DNA of 64,000 nucleotides from Rhynchosporium graminicola (Eukaryota > Ascomycota > Leotiomycetes > Helotiales > Ploettnerulaceae), in contig FJUW01000019.1 of NCBI GenBank assembly GCA_900074885.1, forward strand, positions 496,001 through 560,000, written 5' to 3'. Position numbers and translations under genes: made by a program. Below the pieces are notes generated by a model, which worked only from the letters and a program-made list of their open reading frames with translations, searched no databases and had not been told where the DNA came from. Of the stretch, positions 11,287-23,692 are shown in pieces. Position 1 is the stretch's first letter; the number at the start of each line of letters is the position of its first letter.

Positions 11287-11988
11287 ATGGCTATTACCAC
11301 ATTAGGTAAGCGTTTCTCACTGTACAATTCCTCTATCGAGCGCTTCTCGAAGTCGAGACGTTCCTTAGATCCAAGACATAGATAACTTACTGTCGCACAC
11401 AAACTTCAAAGCATTACCTGAGGAAGTAAACTGACATCGAGATTTTAATTCATAGGTCCCGGCTACGCCAACAAGTCTGGAGTAGTCACTTTCGATGGTC
11501 ATCAAGTAATTACGACTTGGGAGTGTACCATCCCCACTAACCCCGATATGAAGGCTTGCACCGAGGCTGTATGTGCTGAAGCCGCCAAGATGCGCGACTA
11601 CACCAAGTGTGCGATTCGGTGAGTCGATCTCAATTTATAAGATATTCAACTAACAGATTCAAGCTCTGTTCCTCATGGTACAAGCAGAATTGGAGGCCAG
11701 TATTCGACCCAATACGTCCAAGATGACCTTCATACCACTGCGAACTTCACAAAGGTCAGATTTGGAAAAGAGAGCAAACCAGTTACTGCCCATATCTACG
11801 TTGGCCCCCGTACATACCCCACACAAGACTACTCCCAAACACGTATCTACCGCGAAGGAGGTAAGCCGACTGTGAAATGGTTTGACCCAGAGCCACAGCA
11901 AAGTCGTCAAGCTCGACAGACCAACCAGGCACAACGAGCCAACCAGTACAATCAAGGCAACAACCAGCCCCGAAATGAATACTTCTAA
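11287..11988 (+). CDS. Small hypothetical protein, Gln/Asn-rich tail
   Basis: Unrecognised 168-aa protein assembled from three exons: 11287-11305, 11456-11618, 11664-11988. The introns are GTAAGC...CATAG (150 nt) and GTGAGT...CTAACAGATTCAAG (45 nt). For the second, the distal AAG acceptor is the one that keeps the frame; the nearer CTAACAG acceptor gives an early stop. The product begins MAITTLGPGYANKSGVVTF and has four cysteines in a central segment (TWECTIP...CTEAVCAEAA...YTKC). It then has a beta-rich stretch (HIYVGPRTYPTQDYSQTRIY) and ends in a Gln/Asn-rich tail. There is no signal peptide. The match of phase across both introns supports a real gene; no function is proposed. Confidence 0.6.
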
Positions 11989-12899
11989 AATCCATGGGTT
12001 GAATATCGCTACCATGAATTTTTCTGGAAGTGAGGTGCACAAAAGCAGACGTTTTCTTGATGGTTTAGGGGGGTCTTGGAGTCTACTTTGTCAATTGCGA
12101 TTACGCGATGCATCGGTCTCGAAACTTACGTTTACTTCATGAGAGCGAGGCGTACACATGGTTGATTTCTTTCTGGGCTGGTTTGGGCAAATTTGGGAAT
12201 TGGCTTTGGTGTCGCGTTTGCGGACGATGGTATAGTTTCATGATGCATTCTGGGCGCGAGGCGCACATAGGAAGACTTTTACTGACAAAAATCTCGGAGT
12301 TTGATTTGGGACTCTAACTTGGAGGAAACGGTATCTGAATGCATGGGTGCACGACGGCCGCACACAGGATGCTTACATTGGGATGGTTTAGAGGTCTGCT
12401 TTCTTTGGCAATAGCATTGATAGAATTTCAATGTCGAAGCGCACGAGCTGAGGATATTTTCACGCTTCCTACTCCTTCCAATACCAATGTAGTTTTCCTC
12501 GATATGTTATTTTCTCACGCAACTGATCCTGTAGATACCATGACCAAAATATTTGATCCTATCCTTTGGCGCGTCATACTCACACCACTCTCAGACCTTT
12601 TCGAGTAGCTACTTTTGAACTCTTATCAATTTCAAGCCATCTTATCAATCATCTCTCTATTGATTGAGAGCTGCTTGCGGTGCTTTGGTAATTGGATTGC
12701 GACAAAAAGTGAATCATTTTGCCGCGCTAGCCAAAATAAATTCTCGCTTAATGTCGAAGCACAAAACAAACCATCTCGCTCTTTCCAAAACCTTGTTCTT
12801 TCAACAAATTTATCATCGACATCAAATCAAAAAATTCCTTCACTCATCAAGTAGCTCGAAAACTTTATCCAATACAACCGGAAACCTACAACTATCAAC
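11989..12899. other. Intergenic, upstream of the kinase gene
   Basis: No gene seen. The sequence carries loosely repeated GAGGCG(T/C)ACA motifs and a pyrimidine-rich leader directly before the kinase ATG (ATCAACATGG context). Confidence 0.4.
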
Positions 12900-14333
12900 A
12901 TGGGCATCCAAGATAACGCCCAGATGGAGGTCGCGCACGATTCTGAAATGAGAGAGGGATGGTTGCTCTCCGAGGGTAATGTGCTGGGTCAAGAGGCTGA
13001 ACACAATGAAATGGGAGACTTCGAGGTCAAGTTTATGCCACCACAGATATACAGAATTGAGGATATCGAGAAATACCGCGCAGGCGGCTACCATCCTATT
13101 CTCCTCAACGACGAACTTAAGGATGGGCAATACAAGATCATGCACAAGCTTGGGAGTGGAGGATTTGCCACAGTCTGGTTAGCGCAAGATATCAAGAAGG
13201 AAAGATACGTTGCCATCAAGATCATTGTGGCGGAGGCTTCCGAGGACGCAATGAGCATTGATATTAAGGCCGGCGAACATCTCAGAGAGTGCGCGTCGCC
13301 ACATTCAGGCTCACGGTACATCGACATCCCCATCGAGCATTTCTGGATCAAAGGTCCTAATGGTAGACATCTATGCATTGTCTCTGAACTTGCTGGTCCT
13401 AGCATCGCGCAGCTGTCTCATGCGCGCCTCATGGGCGAGAGAGTTACCATGTTGGGGCCTCGAGACGCGCAGATGATCGCGCTGCAGATTACGCAGTGTC
13501 TGGAGTTCTTGCACTCTCCTGAGGTTGGTATCGCGCATGGTGATCTCACGAGCGCAAACGTGCTTCTCGAACTCGAAAATTTGGACACCATGTCTCCGGA
13601 AGAGCTGATCAGAATCCTTGGCGAACCTGCCCAGGAGCGCATGCAGTCATACGGGGACCATCAGATGGACGCATCGGCACCAGATCTCATATACGAATGT
13701 ATCGATCCCATGCGACTGCTTCCATACTGCAAAGGCAATATCAAGATCATCGATTTTGGAGCATCATACTTTCTCAACAATCCTCCGACAGGACTTGCCA
13801 CACCTCTCATTGCTTGCGCACCAGAATATCTTCGCGATGGAAAATTTGGAAAGGAAGCAGACGTATGGGCATTTGCGAACACACTTTTCGAAATTCGAGC
13901 AGGCTTTCCTCTCATGACTCAACTCATGGGAGGTAACGACGAGGTTCTTTATCAGATTCAATCCATGCTTGGTAGCCTCCCACCACGTGCGGAAGACGGC
14001 GAGGCAAGAGATGCTGAGCTTGATCCACCGCTACTGAAGACACTGATTGCCGATATTCAAAACATGAGCTCCTTCCAACAGTATGATGAAAGATGTTCGA
14101 AGAATTCTTGGATCAAGTCAGCACTTTGCGGGGTACAGAAGGGAGCTCAAAACTGTCGGAAATGGCTGAAGCGGCTGATGCCATCGAAAGGAGTGAAGGT
14201 GCCTCCAAAGATATCTCCAGAAGAGGCTGAGCAGTTCCACGATCTGCTCTGCAAGCTGTTCCAGTATGATGTTGAGAAGCGTCTTACTGTAGATCAAATC
14301 TGGAAGCATACTTGGTTCACGATGCGGTTATGA
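12900..14333 (+). CDS. SRPK-like serine/threonine protein kinase
   Basis: Single-exon 477-aa kinase of the SR-protein kinase type expanded in filamentous fungi. The N-terminal 50 residues end in the SRPK-like IEDIEKYRAGGYHPILLNDEL, which precedes the kinase domain in this family. Kinase motifs: Gly-rich loop LGSGGFATVWLA (about 79-90), ATP-anchoring Lys in VAIK, catalytic loop HGDLTSANVLL, Mg-binding DFGA. The long insert between catalytic loop and DFG is typical of SRPK. The catalytic loop is unusual: the HRD arginine is Gly, and the Lys two residues after the Asp is Thr, so activity may be altered, although many fungal SRPK-like proteins vary here. The C-terminus (LFQYDVEKRLTVDQIWKHTWF) is a normal subdomain XI. 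Substrate unknown. Confidence 0.88.
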   Translation: MGIQDNAQMEVAHDSEMREGWLLSEGNVLGQEAEHNEMGDFEVKFMPPQIYRIEDIEKYRAGGYHPILLNDELKDGQYKIMHKLGSGGFATVWLAQDIKKERYVAIKIIVAEASEDAMSIDIKAGEHLRECASPHSGSRYIDIPIEHFWIKGPNGRHLCIVSELAGPSIAQLSHARLMGERVTMLGPRDAQMIALQITQCLEFLHSPEVGIAHGDLTSANVLLELENLDTMSPEELIRILGEPAQERMQSYGDHQMDASAPDLIYECIDPMRLLPYCKGNIKIIDFGASYFLNNPPTGLATPLIACAPEYLRDGKFGKEADVWAFANTLFEIRAGFPLMTQLMGGNDEVLYQIQSMLGSLPPRAEDGEARDAELDPPLLKTLIADIQNMSSFQQYDERCSKNSWIKSALCGVQKGAQNCRKWLKRLMPSKGVKVPPKISPEEAEQFHDLLCKLFQYDVEKRLTVDQIWKHTWFTMRL

Positions 14334-15255
14334 ATGATAGATAGTTGCTGAGGACAAAGTGTTTGTATGCTGAACTGAGCTTACAGTCTGCTGTCGGTGT
14401 GACTTTCCAGAGTCAGGGGAACAGTTTCTCGAGTCAAGGATGATTTTAGTGGGTTTCTCCAGCCAGTTTTTGGTTGTGTCGTGGATGCGATTTTAAAAAT
14501 GGGAATTAAGATTATAAAAGGCGATGTCACTTAGCAGAGGCCGAGAATTCGTCGGAAAGGATGAGGTTGATTTTGGAGGCAGATGGAGATGACGTGCAGA
14601 AAAGCAGAGATACAAAGTTGATTTTCACCCAGGATGGAGTAATTTATGAGTTTGCAAAGTGGGAATTTAGGTAGACAGTATCCTGACTTACAGAGAAACG
14701 AGGCCCCCTATCGAAGTATAGGCCTTCATTCATGATCTCTCCCGTGTCAAACCTAACGTGATAATTCCGACCACCTATTTTCTCCTGGGTATGATGCAAA
14801 ACGTGAACGAAGAGTTGTCGCTTCTTCAAGGGAACGATAAATTATACCCCTCAAACACCTGTTCCGAAGACTCCAACAATAGAACCATAACGTTGATCCA
14901 AACATCACCCAAGCGAAACAATTACGTTCCATAGTTTAGGCACATATCCGATTGCCACCGGGTAATCTTCCTCATCATCAATCTTCGCTTCTCAATTGGC
15001 TTTTCTCGATATCAACACTAAATAACCTCAAATGAACTCTCCGTAGCCTATATCGGGAACCCAACCAAACCGTCCAGAGAAATTTCCTTGACCACATGTT
15101 GGACATTCCAATATGGGATCTTAGTACGTACCCCAGTATCAGCGTCTATATAACATCATGCTATCCCCACTTCCTGAGTGCGGGTTCTCAATAAGCTTCA
15201 TGTGCCGTCCGGACGACTACATTCTCGTCAGCTTCGTATCGACAACAACATCACC
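14334..15255. other. Intergenic, no gene seen
   Basis: 3' flank of the kinase and promoter of the following secreted-protein gene. A 61-codon reverse frame at 14644-14829 has no ATG or supporting exon. Confidence 0.4.
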
Positions 15256-16033
15256 ATGCTTTACCAACCATCCTCTTTTCACCTGTTTGCAGTAGCTGCT
15301 GCTGCAATCCTATCTCAAATCTCTGCCATTCCGCTGGGGAATCGAGCAACCGTGACACACTGGGGCACTGGCTGTCCTCAAAGCGCAACAGACTTCTGGG
15401 TCAAAGTAGATGCGAACAAGTAAGCTAGCTGTCCTTATCGCATAATCCTATCCCAAGGCTCGACTCGAGGACTATACAGTCGCTGACACTTTCCCTCCTT
15501 TTCACAGAGTCACAACTCACTTCCCAGCTTTCGATGTTACGAAAGGCGGCAATGTTCCTCAAAGCTCAAGTGAAGAGTTCTGCGGCGTCGGCATAGAATT
15601 CGGCTGTCCCGAAGGACGACAATTCGCAGTTGTTAGTTCCAGTTATCTCGACTCCGTAGATGTACCAGCCGGGACTACGGCGAGTCACTTGATGAGATAT
15701 GGGTTTCAAGGCGGTAGGAACATTCCCCCTCCATGTTTCTCATCGGAACTGTGCATTTTTGTCCGATACTGATGGAAGATTGCTAATCATTGATGAGGGA
15801 TAGAAGCCAATACGGCTAATACACGTCGCAACGTTGATGGACCAGCCAGGGGCACGTACGATGCTACGGATGTTGTGAACAGAGAAGAAAGATTGTGGTC
15901 GGAGTGTGGAAGTACTTCGTACTTGATGATTACGAATCGTGGTGTGATTACCGGGGCAGGAGGAGGGGCTTCGAAGCATTCGTATTTCAATCAGGGGGAT
16001 GTGACGACGAATATTGAATGGCGATCTTGTTGA
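15256..16033 (+). CDS. Secreted DUF4360-like protein
   Basis: Small secreted fungal protein, 199 aa from three exons: 15256-15419, 15508-15713, 15804-16033. The introns (GTAAGC...CACAG and GTAGGA...GATAG) keep phase. An N-terminal signal peptide is visible (FHLFAVAAAAILSQISAIP). The mature part begins with THWGTGCPQSATDFWVKVD, like the start of DUF4360 proteins (a G-G-T-G-C-P segment followed by beta strands). Later come EFCGVGIEFGCPEGRQFAV and a final EWRSC, giving five or more cysteines that probably form disulfides. DUF4360 has no established activity; members are extracellular. It is convergent with the CE1 esterase at 16261. The family call rests on pattern similarity and needs a profile search. 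Confidence 0.75.
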
Positions 16034-16260
16034 CCAATTTCCATTACGGTTTCGTTCGCTGGAGTATCATGTGTATGATTCATCTTGTTAAAGCTGCTGC
16101 GATAAAAAAAATGGACTTTGCTTGCCTTGTGAGTAGTAACTGTCTACAGACAAGGATCACCTATCTGGTACGAAAGCTACTACATGAGTATTCATAGATT
16201 GCGCTGACAGAGCTGCACCGGACTTATCTCGGCGCCTATTTCTAGGCCATTGTAACTGCA

Positions 16261-17469
16261 TCAGACACACTGAGAATACCATGTGTTGGTGATTGTGCAT
16301 ATACTCCCTGAAACACAAGCAGTTGGTCCAGTCCACCAAAGCCCGCCACATTGTCCATATTTCACTTGTAAAGTGCTAGTAGGAGATGCCGTAGCAACTG
16401 CAGTCGTCGAGATCAGTGTACTAATAAGACTCTTGCTGGTCGTCACCGTCGTCAATACATTACTGCTACTCCTGCTACTCGTCCTCATCGTCGTTGTTTC
16501 CTGTACCTTCGAAGTCGTTACTCCACCTCCCTCTCTCGGCCTAGAGAAGCATCCTTGTCCTCTGCAAGCTAAATCAAACCACCTCAACACCTCCGTACTA
16601 TTAGTCTGAATATCATGTCCTACCCCCTCCGCACTAGTCGCCTCAAACCCCCCTCCATAGCTATAAGTCGTCCATCCGCTCTTCACATCATTCTTCCTGA
16701 CACTCATCGGCTCGCTCGACAAGCCCAGTACCGCAGTCCACTGCTTGATCTCCTCCTGGAAATTTTGCGGATAGACAACATTATCCACCGTCCCATGAAA
16801 AACCTGCATCTTAGGTCTCCACCCCTCATACCCCGGATACGCAGCTTGCACAATCGCTTTCCACTCCGCACCGGTTTTCACAACCCGTCCTTTCGCACAA
16901 TCATCATTCCAAACCGCTGTTCCCCCTGCTGGATCGGCGTAACAACCGAAAGGCACGCCAGCCCACGCACTCCCAGCAGCGAAAACATCAGGGTATGCAC
17001 CGAGTAACACATTTGTCATCATAGCTCCTGAGCTCGTACCCATAGCGAACACTCTACTTGCATCCGCGCCATATTTCTGAATTGTCCAGCGTACCATGCT
17101 GACTATTCCGAGACTGTCGCCTCCAGCGTCGTGGTGGAGAGTTTCTTTGGAGGACAAGTCCCAACATCCACCGCTATGAGGAGAGGATGGGAAGATCATT
17201 ATGTAGCCATGTGTGTCGGCCAGAGAGGCGAGATTCGTACCGCCGAATGCAGCTGATGCAGTTCCTTGACACCAATGTGGGTTTACGAGGATTGGAGGAG
17301 ATGATTGGAGCGTAGGTGGTAGGTAGATGTAGAAAGATACGTTAGTGGGGTTAGGTCCGAAGGTGTCGGCGATTTGGATGAGGGGGTTGATGGCGCTGGA
17401 GACTTGGTGTGGAAGGAGGAGGGTGAGGAGGATGGAGAGGGAGCCAAAGGTTGGAATAAGGGAGAGCAT
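16261..17469 (-). CDS. Secreted CE1-type esterase (acetylxylan/feruloyl) with CBM1
   Basis: Secreted carbohydrate esterase expected to remove acetyl or feruloyl groups from xylan. Single exon, 402 aa. Signal peptide at residues 1-26 ([17 protein letters not shown]). The alpha/beta hydrolase domain has nucleophile motif G-T-S146-S-G, acid D229 in HGTVDN and H285 in EGVGHD; it is the poly(3-hydroxybutyrate)-depolymerase-like fold used by fungal CE1 esterases. A Ser/Thr linker (about 318-366) leads to a C-terminal fungal cellulose-binding module, CBM1 (about 369-402), with YGQCGG, WTGPTAC and WYSQC. The module anchors the enzyme to plant cell wall. Exact substrate (acetyl versus feruloyl) cannot be decided from sequence. 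Confidence 0.93.
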   Translation of the reverse strand: MLSLIPTFGSLSILLTLLLPHQVSSAINPLIQIADTFGPNPTNVSFYIYLPPTLQSSPPILVNPHWCQGTASAAFGGTNLASLADTHGYIMIFPSSPHSGGCWDLSSKETLHHDAGGDSLGIVSMVRWTIQKYGADASRVFAMGTSSGAMMTNVLLGAYPDVFAAGSAWAGVPFGCYADPAGGTAVWNDDCAKGRVVKTGAEWKAIVQAAYPGYEGWRPKMQVFHGTVDNVVYPQNFQEEIKQWTAVLGLSSEPMSVRKNDVKSGWTTYSYGGGFEATSAEGVGHDIQTNSTEVLRWFDLACRGQGCFSRPREGGGVTTSKVQETTTMRTSSRSSSNVLTTVTTSKSLISTLISTTAVATASPTSTLQVKYGQCGGLWWTGPTACVSGSICTITNTWYSQCV

Positions 17470-18315
17470 TGTGATGGGGTTGGAGTTAGAAACCGAGAGA
17501 ATGAGATGACTCGAAGTGAAGATACAGAATTAGATGTTCAAGATTGACAAAGAGAGCCCAAAATCAAAGAGAACCCAGGGCGAGAATGATATAGATCTCC
17601 AGTCATGGAACTACCACTATTGGGACCTCGGAGAAAAGATACCGCACCAGCGTTAAACCCCCCTTTCCGAACATTCGAAATTTCGGCATGAAGAATCGAA
17701 GTCTGGGCTAAATCTGATGGAATATTTTCTGAAATTTCTCCGTCCACTTACTGCAACCCCTCGACATTCTGCCAATGGTCTTGGCGACGTGTTTACGGCC
17801 CGGTGCCCGCTAAATGTTAAGCGAAGAGATCTGGCATATCTAGAAAGCAAATTTCGACGTTGTTCGGAGTTCTTGAATACGGCATCGAGTATTCGCTCTT
17901 TGCTCCAAGTGAAATGTCTCTCACAGGTTGAGAGCTGGTGTTGTTGTTGTCGTTGGACTGGAGAGCACGAGTTACACGGAGTTGTGTCTCCAATCAGCCC
18001 CTGCTTCCGTCTCACCTGCACCCTTTCCCGTCTTTCCTCCCCTGCTCAACAACGTCATCGACAACACAACCATCTCACCATCCCATCCTCATTTCCCAGA
18101 AACCTGGCTACCATCGCGACACCAAGCGCAGCGCAGCAGCGCAGCAACACTTCAAAAACCCATCTTCCTCCCCTCCATCTGCAATTTAAACTTCCGCAAA
18201 ATTCCCACTTTCCTCACACTACGCTACGCTTCGCTTACTTCGAAAGTCAACATCGCGACCTTAAACGTCAGAAGATACGCTATATCTGCAGAACGTGAAA
18301 TAGTAAATCGCAACC
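17470..18315. other. Shared upstream region of two divergent genes
   Basis: Promoter of the CE1 esterase (-) and long leader of the 18316 gene (+). Forward frames of about 190 codons (17717-18298, 17928-18527) are pyrimidine-rich with no domain, and one overlaps the real gene in another frame. I treat this as untranslated leader. Confidence 0.5.
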
Positions 18316-19078
18316 ATGCCTCTCTTCAGCAAGAGCCCACCTCCAGCAACAACCACTACCACCAAAACATCATCCTCCTCGTTCCTGCACCGAAATCGCA
18401 CACCCTCTCCTCCACCCCAGCGAAAATCCTCACTCTTCTCATCCCGTCGTCGTTCTCCCTCCCCAGTATGTCATCGAAACGCCTCCTCTCTCGTTCCCTC
18501 CCATTCCTGGTCTTGAGATGCGAATAAAGCACTAACCTCCAAATCAATACAGATAGGTCGACACACCACCACCACCTCCCGCACATCCACATCCTCAATC
18601 TCCGGACCCAGCGGAGGCGGATTACGAAATGTCCTCCACAGAAGTGGAGAAGACGCATCGATCGTAGCAGCCCGAGAAAGAGTACTGCTTGCGGAGAGGA
18701 GAGAGAAGGAAGCTGATCAGGCATTGGCGATTGCGAGGACTGCTGTGAGGGATGCGAGGGAGAGCGTCAAGCTTTTGGAGAAAGAGGCTAAGGAGGAGTG
18801 AGTTTTTCTTTTCCTTTCTTTCTTTTTATATCTACCTGTTTTGGCGCCGGAGATGTGCTGTGCTGTGCTGGGAGAGGCATGCTAACAAGGTGCGAATAGG
18901 GCGAGATTGGCGAAGATCAACCAGAGTCAAGCGAGTTCGCTTTCGAAGCGGGAACATGGATTAGGTCGTAAGTTACCCTCCTTTCTTAATTCCTTCTCGG
19001 TTCTATACCCCATGAACCATGACTTTCAATACGTAGGTTGCTAATGTGGTATCTTGCATAGGCCACGGTCATGCCTGA
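18316..19078 (+). CDS. Small hypothetical protein with central coiled coil
   Basis: Unnamed fungal protein, 159 aa from four exons: 18316-18465, 18553-18797, 18900-18967, 19062-19078. All introns are GT-AG and the phases agree; the last exon encodes only the final residues of GLGRHGHA. The N-terminus is a basic Ser/Pro-rich, SR-like tail (NRTPSPPPQRKSSLFSSRRR). Residues about 80-140 form a charged Ala-rich helix (ASIVAARERVLLAERREKEA, then ARTAVRDARESVKLLEKEAK) likely to be a coiled coil. There is no signal peptide or membrane helix. The real product is broken up by the introns, so it is easily missed. Function unknown. Confidence 0.75.
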
Positions 19079-20617
19079 ATACAGCCAGCTACTTAACCAT
19101 CGAAGCAAGGGGACGCAAAAGCAGAACGAAATCAGCTCAAAAGGCTCCAGCAAGGAGTGTTCCTTCTTGAGAATGAATTATGACCAACTAGCCATCTCAT
19201 CTCCCAAAAGCAACCTACATCAAGCGACTTCACGATAGACAGATTTCAGAATGATTGGAATGGAAAGATCATCTTATGTTATTTCACAGCGAAAGTAGGG
19301 ATAGGGAGTAAGCAAGCAAGCGAAGAGATACACGCAGCGTGGAGTTCCGGGGCCAGGAAATCTTTTCTGAAGCGTTATCTTGCGTCATCATGAGCAATTT
19401 GTATTCTCAGTCAACTCAGAAACTCAAGATGAGGACATTAGCTACGAGAGAGTGCATAATGGAAAGACGATCCCATGACGCCGATACAAAGTGCTGAAGG
19501 AGCCGTGAGACTTACCCATTCGCCGCTATACAGGAGATGAAATCTCAGCTCTCGCTGCAGAATGGTCACCCGCGTACGAAAGTTACAGTGACACTTCATT
19601 CGCGTAGCTACCTACCTAGTAAACCTTTCGCGCGAACGAACACCAGAGGAATTTTCAAAGGAGCACGCAGTACTCCAAAACACAGCTGCAGAACGCAAAG
19701 AAAGTAGCAAAAAACATCTCATCTGCAATTTTATTTTCGAAAGGCCGTTTAGATTACGAGAAGACAATCACGCATTCCTTCCTTCCTTCCTTCCTTCCCT
19801 TCCGCAAAGAGAAAACCTCGATGATGTATACCCTTCCCCCCCCCCTCTCACGAATTCTCCAAAACACCACTCCAGCACCGCTCAAGCACCGCCGCGGAAA
19901 AGGGTAACAGCCCTGCAAACCCACCACGAAAAGCTCATTCAGATCAATAACTAATATACACCTAGCGTCCATCGACTCCAACACACCGGCAATCCGGCAC
20001 TTTGGCGTCCGCTACTTCCCTCTGTGTATCTCAGAGAAAAGAAAGAAAGATTGTTTCTGTATCTTGCTGTATTTTACTTTGGAAGGGGAAGGGGAAGGGG
20101 AAGGGCAAGTGGGAGAGGGAGATGATGTAGTATGAGATCGTGGAGTGTGAGATTATGCAGTGCAGCGTGAGGGTGTGAGATAGAGGAAGGAAGGAAGATT
20201 TCTTCTGCGCAGATACTCAACCAAGTTGGGCAGAAAGCCCCTGACGATACCCAGTGTACAAAGGTAAAGGAGAGCAGGAGGGAGTACAGCAGGAATAGAG
20301 TAGGTTATTATATCATATTTATATATATCTCTGGTCAACGTATCAATACAATAGTACCATAAGTCCAATCATTCCACGCTCAAATCTCATTACGTTGCTA
20401 GATACAGACAAACAAGTAACAATTCATGATGTTTTCTGTTCTGTATCTATACACATACATACATACTGCTGGTTTGTTTTAAAGCTATACTTTATTATAC
20501 TGTACTGTACTGTCCTATCGGTTTAGCATCACAGACATAGGTACCTATAGATAGAGTTTTCAAGGTCAGGCTTTTGCACTTCCAAATTCCTAGATTTCGT
20601 CATCATATCTTTTATAG

Positions 20618-20650
<33 letters not shown>

Positions 20651-21469
20651 CCCGGGACCTGTTCGAGGTCCAAGACTTGCATGATTTGATATACTTCTCT
20701 CAACTAAATCCTAGACTTTTCTATGGAGGTAGGGCGCTAGGAGCAGCGCTGAAAGAGGCTGATGTCTACTAATTCACTTCGATACAAAGCAAGATCATGT
20801 TTGATTGATTCTTTGATTGATCGGAGTGATTTGTTCTGCTAGGAATACAAACTATGCTTTGCTTATAACAGGCCAAGCGCAGATTCAAATCGGCATGCAA
20901 AAGCCAATCTAGACGAATGAATGAGCTTTGGCTAGCCTAAGGTGACCAACCTAACTCTCCGCCCGCCCGACTGATATAAATAGCTATAATAATACTGCAG
21001 CGAATTGTAACAAAGCGATACCGCGAACCAAGACTATAAATCGAAGCTGTGTCGTGCAGCTATACCAGAAACCAAAACCTGAAAGCTCGAACTGTAACAG
21101 CAAAAAGCAAAACCATTAATCAAATTCTGAGCGCCAAAAGTGCAACGGCGATTTGCAGCCGCCCAAGTAAACGACCAATCCCGCTCAGTCCACCGACCCA
21201 GTCCAAGTCCGCCATCCCATCGTATAATCGTGTATAGTCGTAGTAGAGATGCCTCATCCCAAGTTACCCAACAGGTCCCGGTCATGAGTCGTATAAATTC
21301 GTTAAAGTCGTATCGTGTTCTGGCGTGCGTGCTGAAAACGCGGGTATCTCCTGAAGAAAAAATGTGTATATACACAAAGTCTCATCCCGTACTATGACTT
21401 CATCTATCTGTTTTTCTATCACTCCCTCCTCTCGCCCGTTCAATTTCCACGTGCTCAATTTTGCGACTT
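19079..21469. other. 2.4-kb convergent intergenic region with microsatellites
   Basis: No gene seen. It lies between the 3' ends of the 18316 gene and the C2H2 gene. Simple repeats: (TTCC)n at about 19776-19800, (GGGGAA)n at about 20083-20105, (AT)n at about 20622-20650. Confidence 0.5.
20622..20650. repeat. (AT)n microsatellite
   Basis: Alternating AT run of about 29 bp, ending at CCCGGGA. Confidence 0.85.
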
Positions 21470-23692
21470 CTAATAGGCAGCCGACACCTGCTTCGCATCC
21501 TCGGCCGTAGCAACAGCCACTAACGCCTCCAATCTTCCCATATCCCCACTCTTCGGCGTCTGTTCATGCTGCTGTGTCGGATTCTGTTGTACGCTTCTAG
21601 GTCCGTATGTATACGCACCTTCCATACCATGTTGCGGAGGTCCATAAGTTGAAACGTAGCCATTTGGTGGTCCATATCTCTGGTCATGTTGTTGATGCTG
21701 GACAACATTACCATTTCGACTCTCAACCCAACCATTCGAGTGGACTATCCCAGGGTTGTATTCGCCCATGGAAGAACTAATGGGTGTTACCGGGATCCCT
21801 CCTTCGGATCCGCTAGATTCTGCTGGAGAAGTTCTTTGCGCTTTATCTGGATGAGAGATGGGACCGTGGTACCATGCTTGTCGCTTATTTTCCCTTGGGG
21901 TGATCGGCGCGGCAGGAGCACTGACATGCTGGGGATAGTGAGCATATCCGGCGCTGGTTTGAGGTCTGACCGAGTAAGATGACTCTTCAAAGCGAACTGC
22001 TGGTTGTTGTCGGACTTGTTCACGAGCTGTTAGAACGGCTCTATTGGCTTCGTTTGCCCATTGACTGGCTGTGTCCGCTGGCGGGGTACCTTGTGTTATG
22101 TTCAATCCGTTCATTCCATTGATGCTTTGCTCCCAGTGTTGACTGACTGGTCTTTCACGATCGTATCCCATGGGAGGACGAGTAGGCGTGTCGATCATCA
22201 TCGGGCTAGGCTGTCGGTAGACGGGAGTCGTAGGTCTTGGAAGTGGATCGAAACTCTCGATGCCTGGAAGACGCAGAGGCTGGCTAGGAACGATCGGAGG
22301 TTGAGGTAGTGGGCCTGTAGCATAGTGAGTTGGTGTCATGACATTCTGTAGACGGCTTGTGTATTGCTCCATGGCGGGCGGTGGTCGAGAATCGTAGTGC
22401 CACGTTCGACGCCTGGCTTCATGTTCTACGGCACTGATAGAATCACGTCGAGACCACCCGCTGGTTGACGTTGTAGGACTGGATATCATGCTTCCTGAAG
22501 GCGAGAAGGGTGCCATATTGGACGTGTTCATCGGAAGAGCGGGTGGACCGAAAGTACCTCCAAGTGGTGATTGGAAAGGGTTTCCATTTCCTGCAGAAGG
22601 AACGGAAAGTCTCCTTCCAGGAGTTCGATGCCCTCCATATATGCTAGTCGGGCGAGAATGAGTAGATCCTGGGGATTGCATCCCTGACCAATGAGGACTA
22701 TTCGGACCAGTCGAAAAAGTGGCAGAAGTCGGAGTGCCGAAGCCTGGAGACTGCGTGCGGTAGGAATCTTGACGATAATAACCACTCGACGGGCTGTCTG
22801 CGCGGTACATCTCTTGCGAAAATCTGTGACCACTATCTGCAATATTCAAGGTAGGTGGGCGTCTTCTCTCATTTCGATTGGCAAAGATCGAGCCGACTGA
22901 ACCATTACTGGTCATGCTAGACATAGAGAGCGAGTTCCGCTGATGTCCGCGGCCATGGGCAGCCTGGCCACCTGCTGTTGATGGTCTTGACCTTCCACCC
23001 GCTGGTCTGACCCTATCCGTACGAACTTGTCTTTGGAATCTAGTTCCGGTCGCCGCTAGTGAATCGGGAGGGATCTCTTCGTTACAGTGAACGGTGGTGG
23101 CATGTTGTCGGAGATTATCAAGTCGAGAAAATCGGCGGTTGCAATGGCAGACGAATGGTCGTTCTCCGGTATGTTTTCTAGACGAGTCAGCGAATGAAGT
23201 CGTACGGAAGCAGAGCGTTGCTTACCTGACATGCCGAGCAAGATGTTCACTTCGAGTGAAGGCGAGTTTGCAGGGTGGGTATTTGTAACATACGAATCCG
23301 CCATCCTTCTTCTTTTTCATCTTTCCGCCCGAAGTTCCACTTGCTTCATCCTCAGACTTGTCGTCACCGCTGTCATCCGAATCCCCATCTCCACCTTTGG
23401 AATCTTTAGACTTGGTAGAGTGCTGCGAGTCGCCACGGGACAAGCTTGTTGCTCCTTCATTTGGGTTTGATGGTAAAGGAGGCGCGAAAGCCGAAGAAGG
23501 TGCTCCATGGTTATCTACACCAAAGGTGACCCTTGTTGGGGTTTTTGCGTCGTCTCGAACCATTATGGGTTGGAACTGTTGCGAACTGGGGGCAGTGCTT
23601 GGACGTGGTGTTAGAGAACTTTCTTCTCCATTGCGACCATGATTATCGGACATGAAGGTTGTAGTTGTTGGGGAAAAGGCAGTTGAAGCCAT
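21470..23692 (-). CDS. C2H2 zinc finger transcription factor (Usv1/Rgm1-like finger pair)
   Basis: Probable nuclear DNA-binding regulator, 724 aa. Model: exon 1 23692-23226, intron 23225-23178 (GTAAGC...TCTAG, 48 nt), exon 2 23177-21470. The intron interrupts the finger region; splicing yields [18 protein letters not shown]. Finger 1 has C135, C141, H150, H154. Finger 2 has an unusual C-H-C spacing (C166-x-C168) followed by [17 protein letters not shown]. The RSEHLARH and SRLDNLRQH helices are those of yeast Usv1/Rgm1/Nrg-type repressors that read GGGG-rich sites. A short conserved block follows ([20 protein letters not shown]), then about 500 disordered residues rich in Pro, Ser, Gln and His. 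An acidic and then Lys-rich segment ([18 protein letters not shown]) precedes finger 1. Target genes unknown. The long upstream region suggests complex regulation. Confidence 0.88.

Noticed and set aside
14644..14829. Reverse 61-codon frame with protein-like composition
   Set aside because: Starts at TTG right after a stop and no exon can be joined to it.
17717..18527. Overlapping forward frames of 193 and 199 codons
   Set aside because: Pyrimidine-rich leader; the second overlaps the start of the spliced 18316 gene in another frame.
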